Positions 13,745-20,719 of a DNA stretch of 22,021 nucleotides are shown here, piece by piece. The notes under the pieces are model-generated. The model was not told where the DNA came from, ran no database searches, and saw nothing but the letters and a program-made list of their open reading frames with translations. A program made the translations under genes and the position numbers. Source of the stretch: K189A clade bacterium (GTDB taxonomy: Bacteria; Pseudomonadota; Gammaproteobacteria; Pseudomonadales; Azotimanducaceae); contig RKSB01000195.1 in NCBI GenBank assembly GCA_007571095.1, positions 1-22,021 on the forward strand, written 5' to 3'. Numbering within the stretch: position 1 is the stretch's first letter; each line of letters begins with the position of its first letter.

Positions 13745-14050
13745 CTACCAACTGGACTTGGTAAGCCCTGGAACATCGCCTCGCATGGCGAATTCACGCA
13801 ACTTGATTCGAGACAATCCAAATTTTCTGTACACTCCACGAGGCCTGCCGGTCAGGTAGCATCTCCTTCGAACACGGCAGGGTGAAGCATTCCGAGGCAA
13901 CTTCTGCAAGGCTCTCTGTGCCTCCATTCTTTTTTCGTAGCTCTCATGCCTGTTGGCAATAATCGACTTGAGTTGCTTCCTCTTCTCGACAAACCTTTCG
14001 ACTGTGAGTTGTCGCTTTCTCTCTCTTTCGACCATCGCACGTTTGGCCAT
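13745..14050 (-). CDS. rpsN: 30S ribosomal protein S14
   Basis: S14 is a head protein of the small subunit. It has 101 residues, the long zinc-independent form typical of proteobacteria, with MAKRAMVERERKRQLTV, the middle EKRMEAQRALQKLPRNASP and the C-terminal RCYLTGRPRGVYRKFGLSR. ATG 14050 overlaps the rplE stop by one base (TGATG), so it is probably coupled to rplE. Confidence 0.97.
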   Translation of the reverse strand: MAKRAMVERERKRQLTVERFVEKRKQLKSIIANRHESYEKRMEAQRALQKLPRNASPCRVRRRCYLTGRPRGVYRKFGLSRIKLREFAMRGDVPGLTKSSW

Positions 14051-14610
14051 CAGGTCGCCTCCTGTCTTTTGAACGGAAAATTCAGGGCAGTCAGCAAGGC
14101 CAGGCCTTCTTTGTCTGTATTGGCACTTGTAACAATGGTGACATTCAACCCTCTCAGCTTGTCGATCTTGTCGTAATCAATCTCGGGAAAGATGATCTGC
14201 TCGGATATTCCCAGCGAATAATTGCCGAAGCCATCAAACGACTTGGGGCTCAAACCCCTGAAATCACGCTCTCTGGGAATTGCAATGCCGACCAGTCTTT
14301 CGAGAAATTCATACATGCGGCGTCGCCTCAGGGTCACCTTGCAACCAATGGGGTAACCGGTGCGGATCTTGAATCCGGCGACAGATTTTCTTGCTCTGGT
14401 GGCCACGGGTTTTTGGCCAGAAATCAAGGTCATGTCTTCAATGGCATGGTCAAGTGTCTTTCGATCATTGATCGCCTCACCAACACCCATGCTCAGAATC
14501 ACCTTGACGATGCGGGGAACCGCCATCGGGCTCGGATACCCCATCTCCTTCTGCAATCTGGGGCAAACCTCATTCTCATAGGTATCCTTTAAGTGAGCTA
14601 CTACGGGCAT
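14050..14610 (-). CDS. rplE: 50S ribosomal protein L5
   Basis: L5 binds 5S rRNA and contacts P-site tRNA. The 186 residues (E. coli 179) show PRIVKVILSMGVGEAINDRK, the central ISGQKPVATRARKSVAGFKI, VTLRRRRMYEFLERLV and GNYSLGISEQIIFPEIDYDK. ATG 14610 has AGAGGA 8 nt upstream. In E. coli the start of this gene is where S8 represses the spc operon; I could not confirm an S8-type fold here by eye. Confidence 0.97.
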   Translation of the reverse strand: MPVVAHLKDTYENEVCPRLQKEMGYPSPMAVPRIVKVILSMGVGEAINDRKTLDHAIEDMTLISGQKPVATRARKSVAGFKIRTGYPIGCKVTLRRRRMYEFLERLVGIAIPRERDFRGLSPKSFDGFGNYSLGISEQIIFPEIDYDKIDKLRGLNVTIVTSANTDKEGLALLTALNFPFKRQEAT

Positions 14611-14622
14611 TCGAAGAGTCCT

Positions 14623-14934
14623 CTAGTCTTCCACCGGCTTTCGGCTGGATTTGTAGACGCGCACTTTTTCGCCCTCAATGAACTCAAAGCCCACTCGATC
14701 AGCCTTGCCCGAATCAGGGTTGTATATCGCAACATTAGACGCCTGTATAGGTGCTTCCTGCTCAACGATACCGCCTTCGATACCGCGTTGCGGGTTGGGC
14801 TTTCTGTGTTTCTTGATCATGTTGATACCTGAAACCACATAACGTGTTCCAACAACAGCCGTCACTTCACCCTGCTTGCCCTTGTCCCGGCCGGCAATCA
14901 CGATGACCTGGTCGTTTTTTTTAATCTTTTTCAT
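14623..14934 (-). CDS. rplX: 50S ribosomal protein L24
   Basis: L24 starts assembly of the 50S subunit and lies near the tunnel exit. The 103 residues (E. coli 104) include the KOW-type N-terminus MKKIKKNDQVIVIAGRDKGK, INMIKKHRKPNPQRGIEGGI, and NVAIYNPDSGKADRVGFEF. ATG 14934 matches the family start, though its ribosome-binding site is weak; an upstream TTG at 14967 would overlap rplN. The distance from the rplN stop is 13 bases. Confidence 0.97.
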   Translation of the reverse strand: MKKIKKNDQVIVIAGRDKGKQGEVTAVVGTRYVVSGINMIKKHRKPNPQRGIEGGIVEQEAPIQASNVAIYNPDSGKADRVGFEFIEGEKVRVYKSSRKPVED

Positions 14935-14947
14935 CGGCAAGGTCCAA

Positions 14948-15316
14948 CTAAACGACTTCCGGTGCAAGCGAGATAATACGCATGAACTTTTCGCTGCGTA
15001 ACTCTCTGGCTACTACGCCAAAAATCCTCGTACCTATCGGCTGAAGCTGCTGATTCAACAAAACCACCGCATTGTTGTCAAAGCGAACCAGGCTGCCATC
15101 GGGTCTGCGCACGCCTTTTTTGGTTCGAACCACGACAGCGTGCAACACCTGACCCTTTTTCAACCTGCCGTGGGGCTGGGCCTCTTTGACCGTCACCCTG
15201 ATGACATCGCCTACGCTGGCATAACGACGGCCTGAGCCGCCCAGCACCTTGATGCACATGACCTTCTTCGCACCACTGTTGTCAGTCGCATCCAGTATGG
15301 TTTGAGTTTGAATCAT
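14948..15316 (-). CDS. rplN: 50S ribosomal protein L14
   Basis: L14 lies at the subunit interface and contacts 16S rRNA. It has 122 residues (E. coli 123): MIQTQTILDATDNSGAKKVM, the signature GRRYASVGDVIRVTVKEAQP, and VVVRTKKGVRRPDGSLVRFD with TRIFGVVARELR near the end. ATG 15316 overlaps the rpsQ stop in an ATGA (4-nt overlap). In E. coli this gene begins the spc operon; no separate promoter is evident here, so S10 and spc look continuous. Confidence 0.98.
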   Translation of the reverse strand: MIQTQTILDATDNSGAKKVMCIKVLGGSGRRYASVGDVIRVTVKEAQPHGRLKKGQVLHAVVVRTKKGVRRPDGSLVRFDNNAVVLLNQQLQPIGTRIFGVVARELRSEKFMRIISLAPEVV

Positions 15317-15624
15317 GACGCCGAATCCACATCACTTTGCCGGCCGCTTTTTGAGTCGGTGGCCACCGGTACGGCTTTTTTGTTGATTGACAGCAGTCGC
15401 CACGACTTGCGCCTGGAGATCGGGCGGCTTTCGGCAATGGTAACTCGGTCGCCCAGCCTGCATTCCTGATTCTCGTCGTGGGCGATAATTCTCCTCGACT
15501 TGAGCACGAACTTGCGGTAAAGCGGATGCTTGACCCGGCGGTCAATTCGTACCACCACGCTTTTGGCCATCCTGTCGCCAACTACAAGACCGGTCAATGT
15601 TCTTTTAACTTTTGGTTTACTCAT
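15313..15624 (-). CDS. rpsQ: 30S ribosomal protein S17 with extended C-terminus
   Basis: S17 binds 16S rRNA early in 30S assembly. The OB-fold core is clear: RTLTGLVVGDRMAKSVVVRI, RVKHPLYRKFV, AHDENQECRLGDRVTIAESR and PISRRKSWRLL. The protein has 103 residues, about 20 more than E. coli (84), the excess being a polar C-terminal tail (VPVATDSKSGRQSDVDSAS). ATG 15624 is 3 bases after the rpmC stop. The stop overlaps the rplN start. Confidence 0.97.
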   Translation of the reverse strand: MSKPKVKRTLTGLVVGDRMAKSVVVRIDRRVKHPLYRKFVLKSRRIIAHDENQECRLGDRVTIAESRPISRRKSWRLLSINKKAVPVATDSKSGRQSDVDSAS

Positions 15625-15627
15625 TTT

Positions 15628-15888
15628 TTATTCTTCTTTATCCCCTTTACTCTTCTTTGTCCCCTTTATTTTTTGAACAGGATCGGACTCGGCGGACTGC
15701 TGGCGGTTTTTTTCGGCGATTACTGTCTTGATGCGGGCAATATCACGTTTTGTGGCCTTGAGCAGGTGAGTTTTTGTCAAGTGGGCACCGCCCTTCTGCA
15801 ATCTGTAACCCATCAGCTGCCTGCTCAGATCAGACAACTGGTCGGTCAGTGCATCCACGGACATTTCTCTCAGTTCATCTGCTTCCAT
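15628..15888 (-). CDS. rpmC: 50S ribosomal protein L29 with Lys-rich C-terminal extension
   Basis: L29 is a small helical hairpin protein by the tunnel exit and a contact for nascent-chain factors. Residues 1-63 are typical: MEADELREMSVDALTDQL, THLLKATKRDIARIKTVIAE. At 86 residues it is about 20 longer than E. coli; the extra tail ends VQKIKGTKKSKGDKEE and is encoded partly by a 19-bp tandem duplication (15632-15669). ATG 15888 fits the family; the frame continues into rplP upstream. Only a weak ribosome-binding site (TGAGTG) precedes it, and the rplP stop is 5 bases upstream, so coupling is likely. Confidence 0.95.
   Translation of the reverse strand: MEADELREMSVDALTDQLSDLSRQLMGYRLQKGGAHLTKTHLLKATKRDIARIKTVIAEKNRQQSAESDPVQKIKGTKKSKGDKEE
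15632..15669. repeat. 19-bp tandem duplication in the 3' end of rpmC
   Basis: Two adjacent 19-bp units (15632-15650 and 15651-15669) match at 17 of 19 positions. Because 19 is not a multiple of three, the two copies are read in different frames (KGTKKS versus KGDKEE), and the duplication has changed the end of L29. Confidence 0.8.
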
Positions 15889-15893
15889 AACAC

Positions 15894-16307
15894 TCACATC
15901 AGGGTTCGCTTGACGAATGTGGTAGGTACCGGTAATTTCGAGGCAGCCAGACGCATGGCTTCTCTGGCCATTTCTTCGCTGATGCCTTCCATTTCGTAGA
16001 GCACTCGGCCCGGCTGAACCAGAGCGACCCAATATTCGACACTTCCCTTGCCTTTGCCCTGACGTACTTCCAGAGGCTTCCTGGTAATGGGCTTGTCAGG
16101 GAAAATACGAATCCAGGTTTTGCCGCCTCTGCGGATATGCCGAGTCATAGCACGGCGAGCAGCCTCGATTTGACGAGCAGTAATTCGGCCTCGACCGGTT
16201 GATTTCAAGGCATATTCTCCAAAACTGACCTTGTTTCCACGAGAGGCCAGCCCCCTGTTCTTGCCTTTTTGGGTCTTTCTGAACCGAGTTCTTTTGGGCT
16301 GTAACAT
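15894..16307 (-). CDS. rplP: 50S ribosomal protein L16
   Basis: L16 helps form the A-site tRNA region of the large subunit. The 137 residues (E. coli 136) show MLQPKRTRFRKTQKGKNRGL, GEYALKSTGRGRITARQIEA, RRAMTRHIRRGGKTWIRIFP, and GKGKGSVEYWVALVQPGRVL. ATG 16307 has GAGGAG 7 nt upstream, lying over the rpsC stop; the earlier in-frame start at 16346 is inside rpsC. Confidence 0.98.
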   Translation of the reverse strand: MLQPKRTRFRKTQKGKNRGLASRGNKVSFGEYALKSTGRGRITARQIEAARRAMTRHIRRGGKTWIRIFPDKPITRKPLEVRQGKGKGSVEYWVALVQPGRVLYEMEGISEEMAREAMRLAASKLPVPTTFVKRTLM

Positions 16308-16317
16308 GAGTGTCTCC

Positions 16318-17004
16318 TCAGGTCTCGCTGAAGCTGGTTGGACCAATCACGCCACTGGGCAGCTCTATGCGTTCCTTGCCGATCACCTCACCTTTGAATA
16401 TCCATACCTTCACACCCAGAATTCCGTAAGTGGTCTTGGCTTCGGCAGTGGCAAAATCAATGTTCGCCCTGAGTGTGTGCAAGGGTACCCTGCCTTCGTG
16501 GTAAACCTCCGCACGAGCAATGTCGGCACCTCCCAGACGGCCTGCTACACGTACCTTGATGCCTTCCGCCTTGCTGCGCAGTGCATTCTGGATAGCTCGC
16601 CGCATGGCCCGACGAAACTGCACACGACGTTCAAGCTGCTGGGCAATCTGTTCGGCAACCAGAGTGGCATCCAGTTCGGGGGTTCGAATTTCCTCCACCT
16701 TAAGCTGAGCGTTTGCTCCGGTTATTTTGCTGACTCCCTGGCGCAGTCGCTCAATGTCTTCGCCCTTTTTGCCGATCACAAGACCGGGTCTGGCGGTATT
16801 GATGGTGACGCACACTGCCTGAGCCGGTCGATCAATCTTGATACGGCTGATCCAGGCATCGGGTAATTCTTTTCGAATAAACTTCCGAATCTGGATGTCC
16901 TTGTGCAGCCACTCTCTGTAGCTTTTGTTGTCGGCGTACCAAATGGAGTTATGCTCCTGAGTAACGCCAAGCCGCATACCGATAGGATGTACTTTATGAC
17001 CCAT
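16318..17004 (-). CDS. rpsC: 30S ribosomal protein S3
   Basis: S3 lines the mRNA entry channel with S4 and S5. The 228 residues begin MGHKVHPIGMRLGVTQEHNS and contain the KH domain with the loop GLVIGKKGEDIERLR, followed by RRAMRRAIQNALRSKAEGIK and the C-terminal signature GRLGGADIARAEVYHEGRVP. Length and order match gammaproteobacteria (E. coli 233). ATG 17004 is the family start. Confidence 0.98.
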   Translation of the reverse strand: MGHKVHPIGMRLGVTQEHNSIWYADNKSYREWLHKDIQIRKFIRKELPDAWISRIKIDRPAQAVCVTINTARPGLVIGKKGEDIERLRQGVSKITGANAQLKVEEIRTPELDATLVAEQIAQQLERRVQFRRAMRRAIQNALRSKAEGIKVRVAGRLGGADIARAEVYHEGRVPLHTLRANIDFATAEAKTTYGILGVKVWIFKGEVIGKERIELPSGVIGPTSFSET

Positions 17005-17037
17005 GCTTTCTCTGCCTTAATGCCTTTCCAAACTCAG

Positions 17038-17367
17038 TCAAGCAGCCACAGTAATCGTGATATGACAGGATCTCTTTAGTATCCGGTCAGCCCGACCTTT
17101 GGCTCTCGGTCTGATTCGTCTCAGGGTTCGCCCCTCATCGACAAAAACCCTCTTCACGACCAGTTCGTCTATGTCGGCACCGTCATTGTTTTCGGCGTTG
17201 GCAATCACCGACTCCAGCAATTTTCGTACAGGCAAGGCAGCCTGCTTTTTGCTGAATGCCAGAAGATCAAGGGCTTTAGCCACTGGCTTGCCTCTGATCT
17301 GATCGGCCAGCAAACGAACCTTGTAAGCCGACATTCGAATGTTTCTTGCTTTGGCCAATGTCTCCAT
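17038..17367 (-). CDS. rplV: 50S ribosomal protein L22
   Basis: L22 extends a beta-hairpin into the peptide exit tunnel and is a site of macrolide resistance changes. It has 109 residues (E. coli 110): METLAKARNIRMSAYKVRLL, ALDLLAFSKKQAALPVRKLL, NAENNDGADIDELVVKRVFV and the hairpin RTLRRIRPRAKGRADRILKR. ATG 17367 is the family start; the rpsS stop is 11 bases upstream. Confidence 0.98.
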   Translation of the reverse strand: METLAKARNIRMSAYKVRLLADQIRGKPVAKALDLLAFSKKQAALPVRKLLESVIANAENNDGADIDELVVKRVFVDEGRTLRRIRPRAKGRADRILKRSCHITITVAA

Positions 17368-17378
17368 GACTAATGCTC

Positions 17379-17651
17379 TTAACGTACTTTTTTGTCCGCG
17401 ACATGCCCCTTGTAGGTGCGAGTCAGGGCAAATTCACCCAATTTATAGCCGACCATGTCTTCGGTGATAAAAACGGGTATGTGCTGACGACCATTGTGAA
17501 CCGCAATAGTCAGGCCGACCATGTCAGGGATAATCATGGAGCGCCTCGACCAGGTCTTGATGGGTCGCTTCGACCTCTCCTTTTTGGCAGTCGCAATCTT
17601 CTTGAGTAGATGCAGATCTACAAAAGGCCCTTTTCGTAAGGAACGTGGCAT
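17379..17651 (-). CDS. rpsS: 30S ribosomal protein S19
   Basis: S19 is in the 30S head and contacts the large subunit and tRNA with S13. It has 90 residues: MPRSLRKGPFVDLHLLKKI, RPIKTWSRRSMIIPDMVGLT, IAVHNGRQHIPVFITEDMVG and the ending YKLGEFALTRTYKGHVADKK. This is fully typical. ATG 17651 follows the rplB stop by 15 bases. Confidence 0.98.
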   Translation of the reverse strand: MPRSLRKGPFVDLHLLKKIATAKKERSKRPIKTWSRRSMIIPDMVGLTIAVHNGRQHIPVFITEDMVGYKLGEFALTRTYKGHVADKKVR

Positions 17652-17666
17652 TATTCCAGACTCTCC

Positions 17667-18497
17667 CTATCTCCTGCGTTTCCTGTGCATCACAATGTAC
17701 CTGTCTGTTCGCCGAGTCTTTCTGGTCTTGTATCCCTTGGCGGGAACGCCTGTAGGAGAAACCGGATGCCGGCCACCCGAGGTCCGTCCTTCGCCACCAC
17801 CATGCGGGTGATCTACCGGATTCATCGCAACGCCCCGTACGGTGGGACGTATGCCGCGCCATCTTTTGGCACCCGCCTTGCCCAGAGACTGAAGGCTGTG
17901 CTCGCTGTTGCCTACCTCGCCCATAGTGGCCCGGCAACTGGACAGCACCTTTCGCATTTCGCCTGAACGCAGCCTCAAGGTGGCATAAGTGCCTTCTCTG
18001 GCCACCAGCTGCGCCGAGGTACCCGCACTGCGGGCCAACTGGGCACCCTTGCCAGGTTTGAGTTCAACGCAATGGACAACAGTACCCAGCGGCATATCGG
18101 ATAAAGCCATGTTGTTGCCCACTCTGACCGGTGCATTCCGGCCAGAAGAAACCTGGCTGCCAACCTTCAGGCCTTTGGGAGCGAGAATGTAGGAACGTCT
18201 GCCGTTGACGTAACGTATCAGGGCGATGCGGGCGGTACGGTTGGGATCATACTCCAGTCTTTCAACGGTAGCGGGAATACCGTCGAAGGTCCGCTTGAAA
18301 TCGACCAGACGGTAACGTTGCTTGTGACCGCCTCCCCTGTGTCTGACCGTGATGCGGCCCATGTTGTTGCGTCCACCTTTGCGATGCAACGGGGCAACCA
18401 GAGGCTTGTACGGCCCCTCCCTGCTTAAGGAAGGCTCGGAAATCCTGATGGAGAATCTTCGTCCGGGAGAGGTGGGTTTGCTTTTATAGACAGGCAC
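17667..18497 (-). CDS. rplB: 50S ribosomal protein L2
   Basis: L2 is a primary 23S rRNA-binding protein needed for subunit association and peptidyl transfer. It has 276 residues (E. coli 273): MPVYKSKPTSPGRR at the start, GRITVRHRGGGHKQRYRLVD, and the highly conserved C-terminal region MNPVDHPHGGGEGRTSGGRH, including the His of the active-centre segment. Translation starts at GTG 18497, with AGGAG about 9 nt upstream, and is 5 bases past the rplW stop. Confidence 0.98.
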   Translation of the reverse strand: MPVYKSKPTSPGRRFSIRISEPSLSREGPYKPLVAPLHRKGGRNNMGRITVRHRGGGHKQRYRLVDFKRTFDGIPATVERLEYDPNRTARIALIRYVNGRRSYILAPKGLKVGSQVSSGRNAPVRVGNNMALSDMPLGTVVHCVELKPGKGAQLARSAGTSAQLVAREGTYATLRLRSGEMRKVLSSCRATMGEVGNSEHSLQSLGKAGAKRWRGIRPTVRGVAMNPVDHPHGGGEGRTSGGRHPVSPTGVPAKGYKTRKTRRTDRYIVMHRKRRR

Positions 18498-18502
18498 GAG
18501 GT

Positions 18503-18799
18503 CTACTCCTGACTACCCAGATCAATGCTCTGACCTTCCTGCACTCTGATATAGGCCTTTTTCCAGCTTTTGGTGCGGGCAGGGCCTTTTCGAGTCATTT
18601 TTCTTTTGCCCTTGACGTTGAGTGTTCGAAGACCCACCACATTCACCTGAAAAATTTTCTCGACAGCGGCCTTGATCTCTCTCTTGCTGGCATTCCTGGC
18701 GACCTTGAATACACGAGTGTTGGTCTGCTGCTCTGCGACACTGCTCTTCTCGGAAAAGTGAGCACTCAACAGGATGTCGTACATACGCTGATCGTTCAT
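18503..18799 (-). CDS. rplW: 50S ribosomal protein L23
   Basis: L23 sits at the tunnel exit and is the docking site for trigger factor and signal recognition particle. It has 98 residues (E. coli 100): MNDQRMYDILLSAHFSEKS, NTRVFKVARNASKREIKAAV, and VVGLRTLNVKGKRKMTRKG. The short trigger-factor contact loop precedes KREIKAAVEKIF. ATG 18799 overlaps the rplD stop by 4 bases (ATGA). Confidence 0.97.
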   Translation of the reverse strand: MNDQRMYDILLSAHFSEKSSVAEQQTNTRVFKVARNASKREIKAAVEKIFQVNVVGLRTLNVKGKRKMTRKGPARTKSWKKAYIRVQEGQSIDLGSQE

Positions 18800-19422
18800 T
18801 GCACTTTCTTTTCCACGGACTGCAACGCCGGCAGAGTGAAGACCACTCGAGCCGGACGAATCAAATCGACGGGGTTTAGCCTGTCTACATCTATAACCTT
18901 GAAGTTTGGAAGATTGCGAGAGGCCAAATGGAGCGTCTCGTCGATCGTCTCGACGACCATCAACACCCTGTCTTTTCCGACTAACCCCAACTGCTTCAGT
19001 CTGGCCACCAGTTCTCGGGTTTTCGGGTTTTCTACGGTGAAGTCCGAGACCAGAACAAGCCTCTCCTGTCGAGTGATCTCAGACAGGATGGAGCAGAGGG
19101 CACTGCGATACATCTTTCTGTTGACCTTCTGGCTGAAATCCTGATTCGACGAGGGAAAAACGACTCCTCCGCCACGCCACAAAGGGCTTCGAATAGTACC
19201 TGCCCGAGCACGCCCCGTCCCTTTCTGACGCCAGGGCTTACGGCCTCCGCCACGAACAGCCGAGCGATTTTTCTGGGCTCGGCTACCCTGCCGCATGCCG
19301 CTGAAATAGGCGGTCACTACCTGGTGAACGAGAGGTTCGTTAAATGAGCGACCGAACACTGCGTCTGAAACAGCCACCTTGTCAGTGGCCTCGGCTGCAG
19401 AATTGACGACTGTGAGTTCCAT
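18796..19422 (-). CDS. rplD: 50S ribosomal protein L4
   Basis: L4 is a large-subunit tunnel protein and, in E. coli, the autogenous repressor of the S10 operon. The 208 residues (E. coli 201) include FGRSFNEPLVHQVVTAYFSG, the tunnel loop GGGRKPWRQKGTGRARAGTI and SPLWRGGGVVFP, and the C-terminal helix region ending VEKKVQ. I chose ATG 19422 (MELTVVNSAAEA) because it matches E. coli MELVLKDAQSAL and lies about 10 nt from an AAGG. ATG 19431 lies only about 2 nt from that site. The difference is three residues. Confidence 0.97.
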   Translation of the reverse strand: MELTVVNSAAEATDKVAVSDAVFGRSFNEPLVHQVVTAYFSGMRQGSRAQKNRSAVRGGGRKPWRQKGTGRARAGTIRSPLWRGGGVVFPSSNQDFSQKVNRKMYRSALCSILSEITRQERLVLVSDFTVENPKTRELVARLKQLGLVGKDRVLMVVETIDETLHLASRNLPNFKVIDVDRLNPVDLIRPARVVFTLPALQSVEKKVQ

Positions 19423-19434
19423 CGCATGCATACC

Positions 19435-20124
19435 TTATGACGCTTGCCTGTCCGTCGTTCGAACTTTCACAGCCGGCCGAATCACCACATCGCTACCCGG
19501 AAATCCAGGCACGGAGCCCTTGATGAACAGCAGTTTGCGCTCGGCATCTATGGCAACGATCTCAAGGTTTTGCGTAGTCACTCGAGCGTTGCCCATCTGA
19601 CCCGCCATCTTTTTGCCCTTAAAGACCCTGCCGGGTGTCTGGCACTGGCCGATTGAACCGGGTGCTCGATGGGACAGCGAATTACCGTGAGTAAAATCCT
19701 GAGTACTGAAGTTCCATCGCTTGACAACACCGGCGAAACCCTTGCCTTTGGATTTGGCGGTCACATCAACCCGCTGGCCTACAGAGAACTGCTCCAGGCC
19801 GATTTCATCACCTGGCTTTAACTCAGAATCGATAGTCAGCCGAAACTCCCAGATGCCGCGTCCCGGCCGAGTTCCTGCCTTGGAAAAATGCCCGCCAAGC
19901 GGACGATTGACTCGAGTAGCCCGCCTTTCACCGGTGGTAACCTGGAGGGCCGGATAACCGTCTCGGGCGAGGGTCTTGACCTGAGTAATTCGATTAGGGT
20001 CGACGGCCACCAGGGTGACCGGCACAGAGGTGCCCGAGTCGGTAAAAATCCTCGACATGCCATACTTCCTGCCGACAGCACCTGTGGCAGTGAAAGCCGA
20101 TTGTTCGTTTTCTGATGTGGCCAT
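19435..20124 (-). CDS. rplC: 50S ribosomal protein L3
   Basis: L3 reaches the peptidyl transferase centre and begins 50S assembly. It has 229 residues, about 20 longer than E. coli (209). The core starts near residue 16 (GAVGRKYGMSRIF), followed by GHFSKAGTRPGRGIWEFRL, TAKSKGKGFAGVVKRWNFST, the methylated-Gln region GNSLSHRAPGSIGQCQTPGR and FKGKKMAGQMGN. The only ATG that allows the whole core is 20124; no GTG or TTG is in frame nearer the core. No clear ribosome-binding site precedes it (the upstream sequence is CTCCTTGAAAC on this strand). rpsJ stops 31 bases before. Confidence 0.97.
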   Translation of the reverse strand: MATSENEQSAFTATGAVGRKYGMSRIFTDSGTSVPVTLVAVDPNRITQVKTLARDGYPALQVTTGERRATRVNRPLGGHFSKAGTRPGRGIWEFRLTIDSELKPGDEIGLEQFSVGQRVDVTAKSKGKGFAGVVKRWNFSTQDFTHGNSLSHRAPGSIGQCQTPGRVFKGKKMAGQMGNARVTTQNLEIVAIDAERKLLFIKGSVPGFPGSDVVIRPAVKVRTTDRQAS

Positions 20125-20155
20125 GTTTCAAGGAGATTAAGACGTTTGCTACTCG

Positions 20156-20467
20156 CTAGTTCAGACTGAGCCGCACCTCGACACCGGCGGCCAGATCCAG
20201 CTTCTGCAGTGCATCCACTGTCCGGTCCGTGGAATTGACTATATCCAGCAACCGCTTGTAGGTTCGAATTTCGTATTGGTCTCGCGCATCCTTGTGTTTG
20301 TGCGGAGAGGTGAGCACCGTATATTTCTCAATTCGGGTCGGCAGGGGAATGGGCCCGTGTACCTGGGCTCCGGTACGGCGAGCTGTCTCGACGATTTCTT
20401 TGGCAGAAGCGTCAATCAAGTGATAGTCGAAAGCACACAGCCGTATCCTTATTCTCTGGGCTTCCAT
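20156..20467 (-). CDS. rpsJ: 30S ribosomal protein S10
   Basis: S10 is a 30S head protein, also known as NusE for its role in transcription antitermination. The 103 residues match E. coli length exactly: MEAQRIRIRLCAFDYHLID, IVETARRTGAQVHGPIPLPT, RIEKYTVLTSPHKHKDARDQ and VEVRLSLN at the end. ATG 20467 has AAGAGGA about 7 nt upstream. It is the first gene of the S10 operon and is not preceded by the str operon (rpsL, rpsG, fusA, tuf) in this window. Confidence 0.98.
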   Translation of the reverse strand: MEAQRIRIRLCAFDYHLIDASAKEIVETARRTGAQVHGPIPLPTRIEKYTVLTSPHKHKDARDQYEIRTYKRLLDIVNSTDRTVDALQKLDLAAGVEVRLSLN

Positions 20468-20628
20468 AACTGATCCTCTTTTCCGGTACCACCCGATTGT
20501 TCAATAAGTCAATGTACCAACTCTCAAAAAAGAGAGTTGTTCGGCATGCGCACTTGCTAGAAATGACGAACCGACAAGCACCTTCGAAAGCAACAGGCTA
20601 AGACAAAACTGCTAGCTCCGAAGGCAGT
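20468..20628 (-). promoter_or_regulatory. S10 operon 5' leader
   Basis: About 160 nt lie between the inferred start and rpsJ, long enough for the L4-dependent regulation known in E. coli. A perfect hairpin occurs at 20518-20539 (CAACTCTC/GAGAGTTG with a U6 loop on the transcript). GGTAC/GTACC arms further downstream could pair around 20488-20517. I see no clear match to the E. coli leader sequence, so the L4 link is an inference from position. Confidence 0.4.
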
Positions 20629-20634
20629 CTGACT

Positions 20635-20662
20635 ATTTTACACAAAGAGAGGGGATTGGCAA
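20635..20662 (-). promoter_or_regulatory. S10 operon promoter
   Basis: TTGCCA (20657-20662) and TAAAAT (20635-20640) are spaced 16 nt apart on the minus strand, about 160 nt upstream of rpsJ. Both hexamers match five of six sigma-70 consensus bases. It lies between mnmA and rpsJ, so the ribosomal cluster has its own promoter. Confidence 0.6.
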
Positions 20663-20666
20663 GACC

Positions 20667-20716
20667 GGAATACTTTTAAGGGGTCGCTGACTGACTCAGG
20701 GCTACGCAAGTATTCC
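20667..20716. repeat. 9-bp inverted repeat between mnmA and the S10 promoter
   Basis: GGAATACTT (20667-20675) and AAGTATTCC (20708-20716) form perfect arms around a 32-nt loop that itself contains CTGA/TCAG arms. It sits 4 bases past the mnmA stop and just upstream of the S10 -35. It lacks a strong T tract on the mnmA strand, so terminator function is uncertain; a protein-binding site for the S10 promoter is another option. Confidence 0.5.
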
Positions 20717-20719
20717 TCT

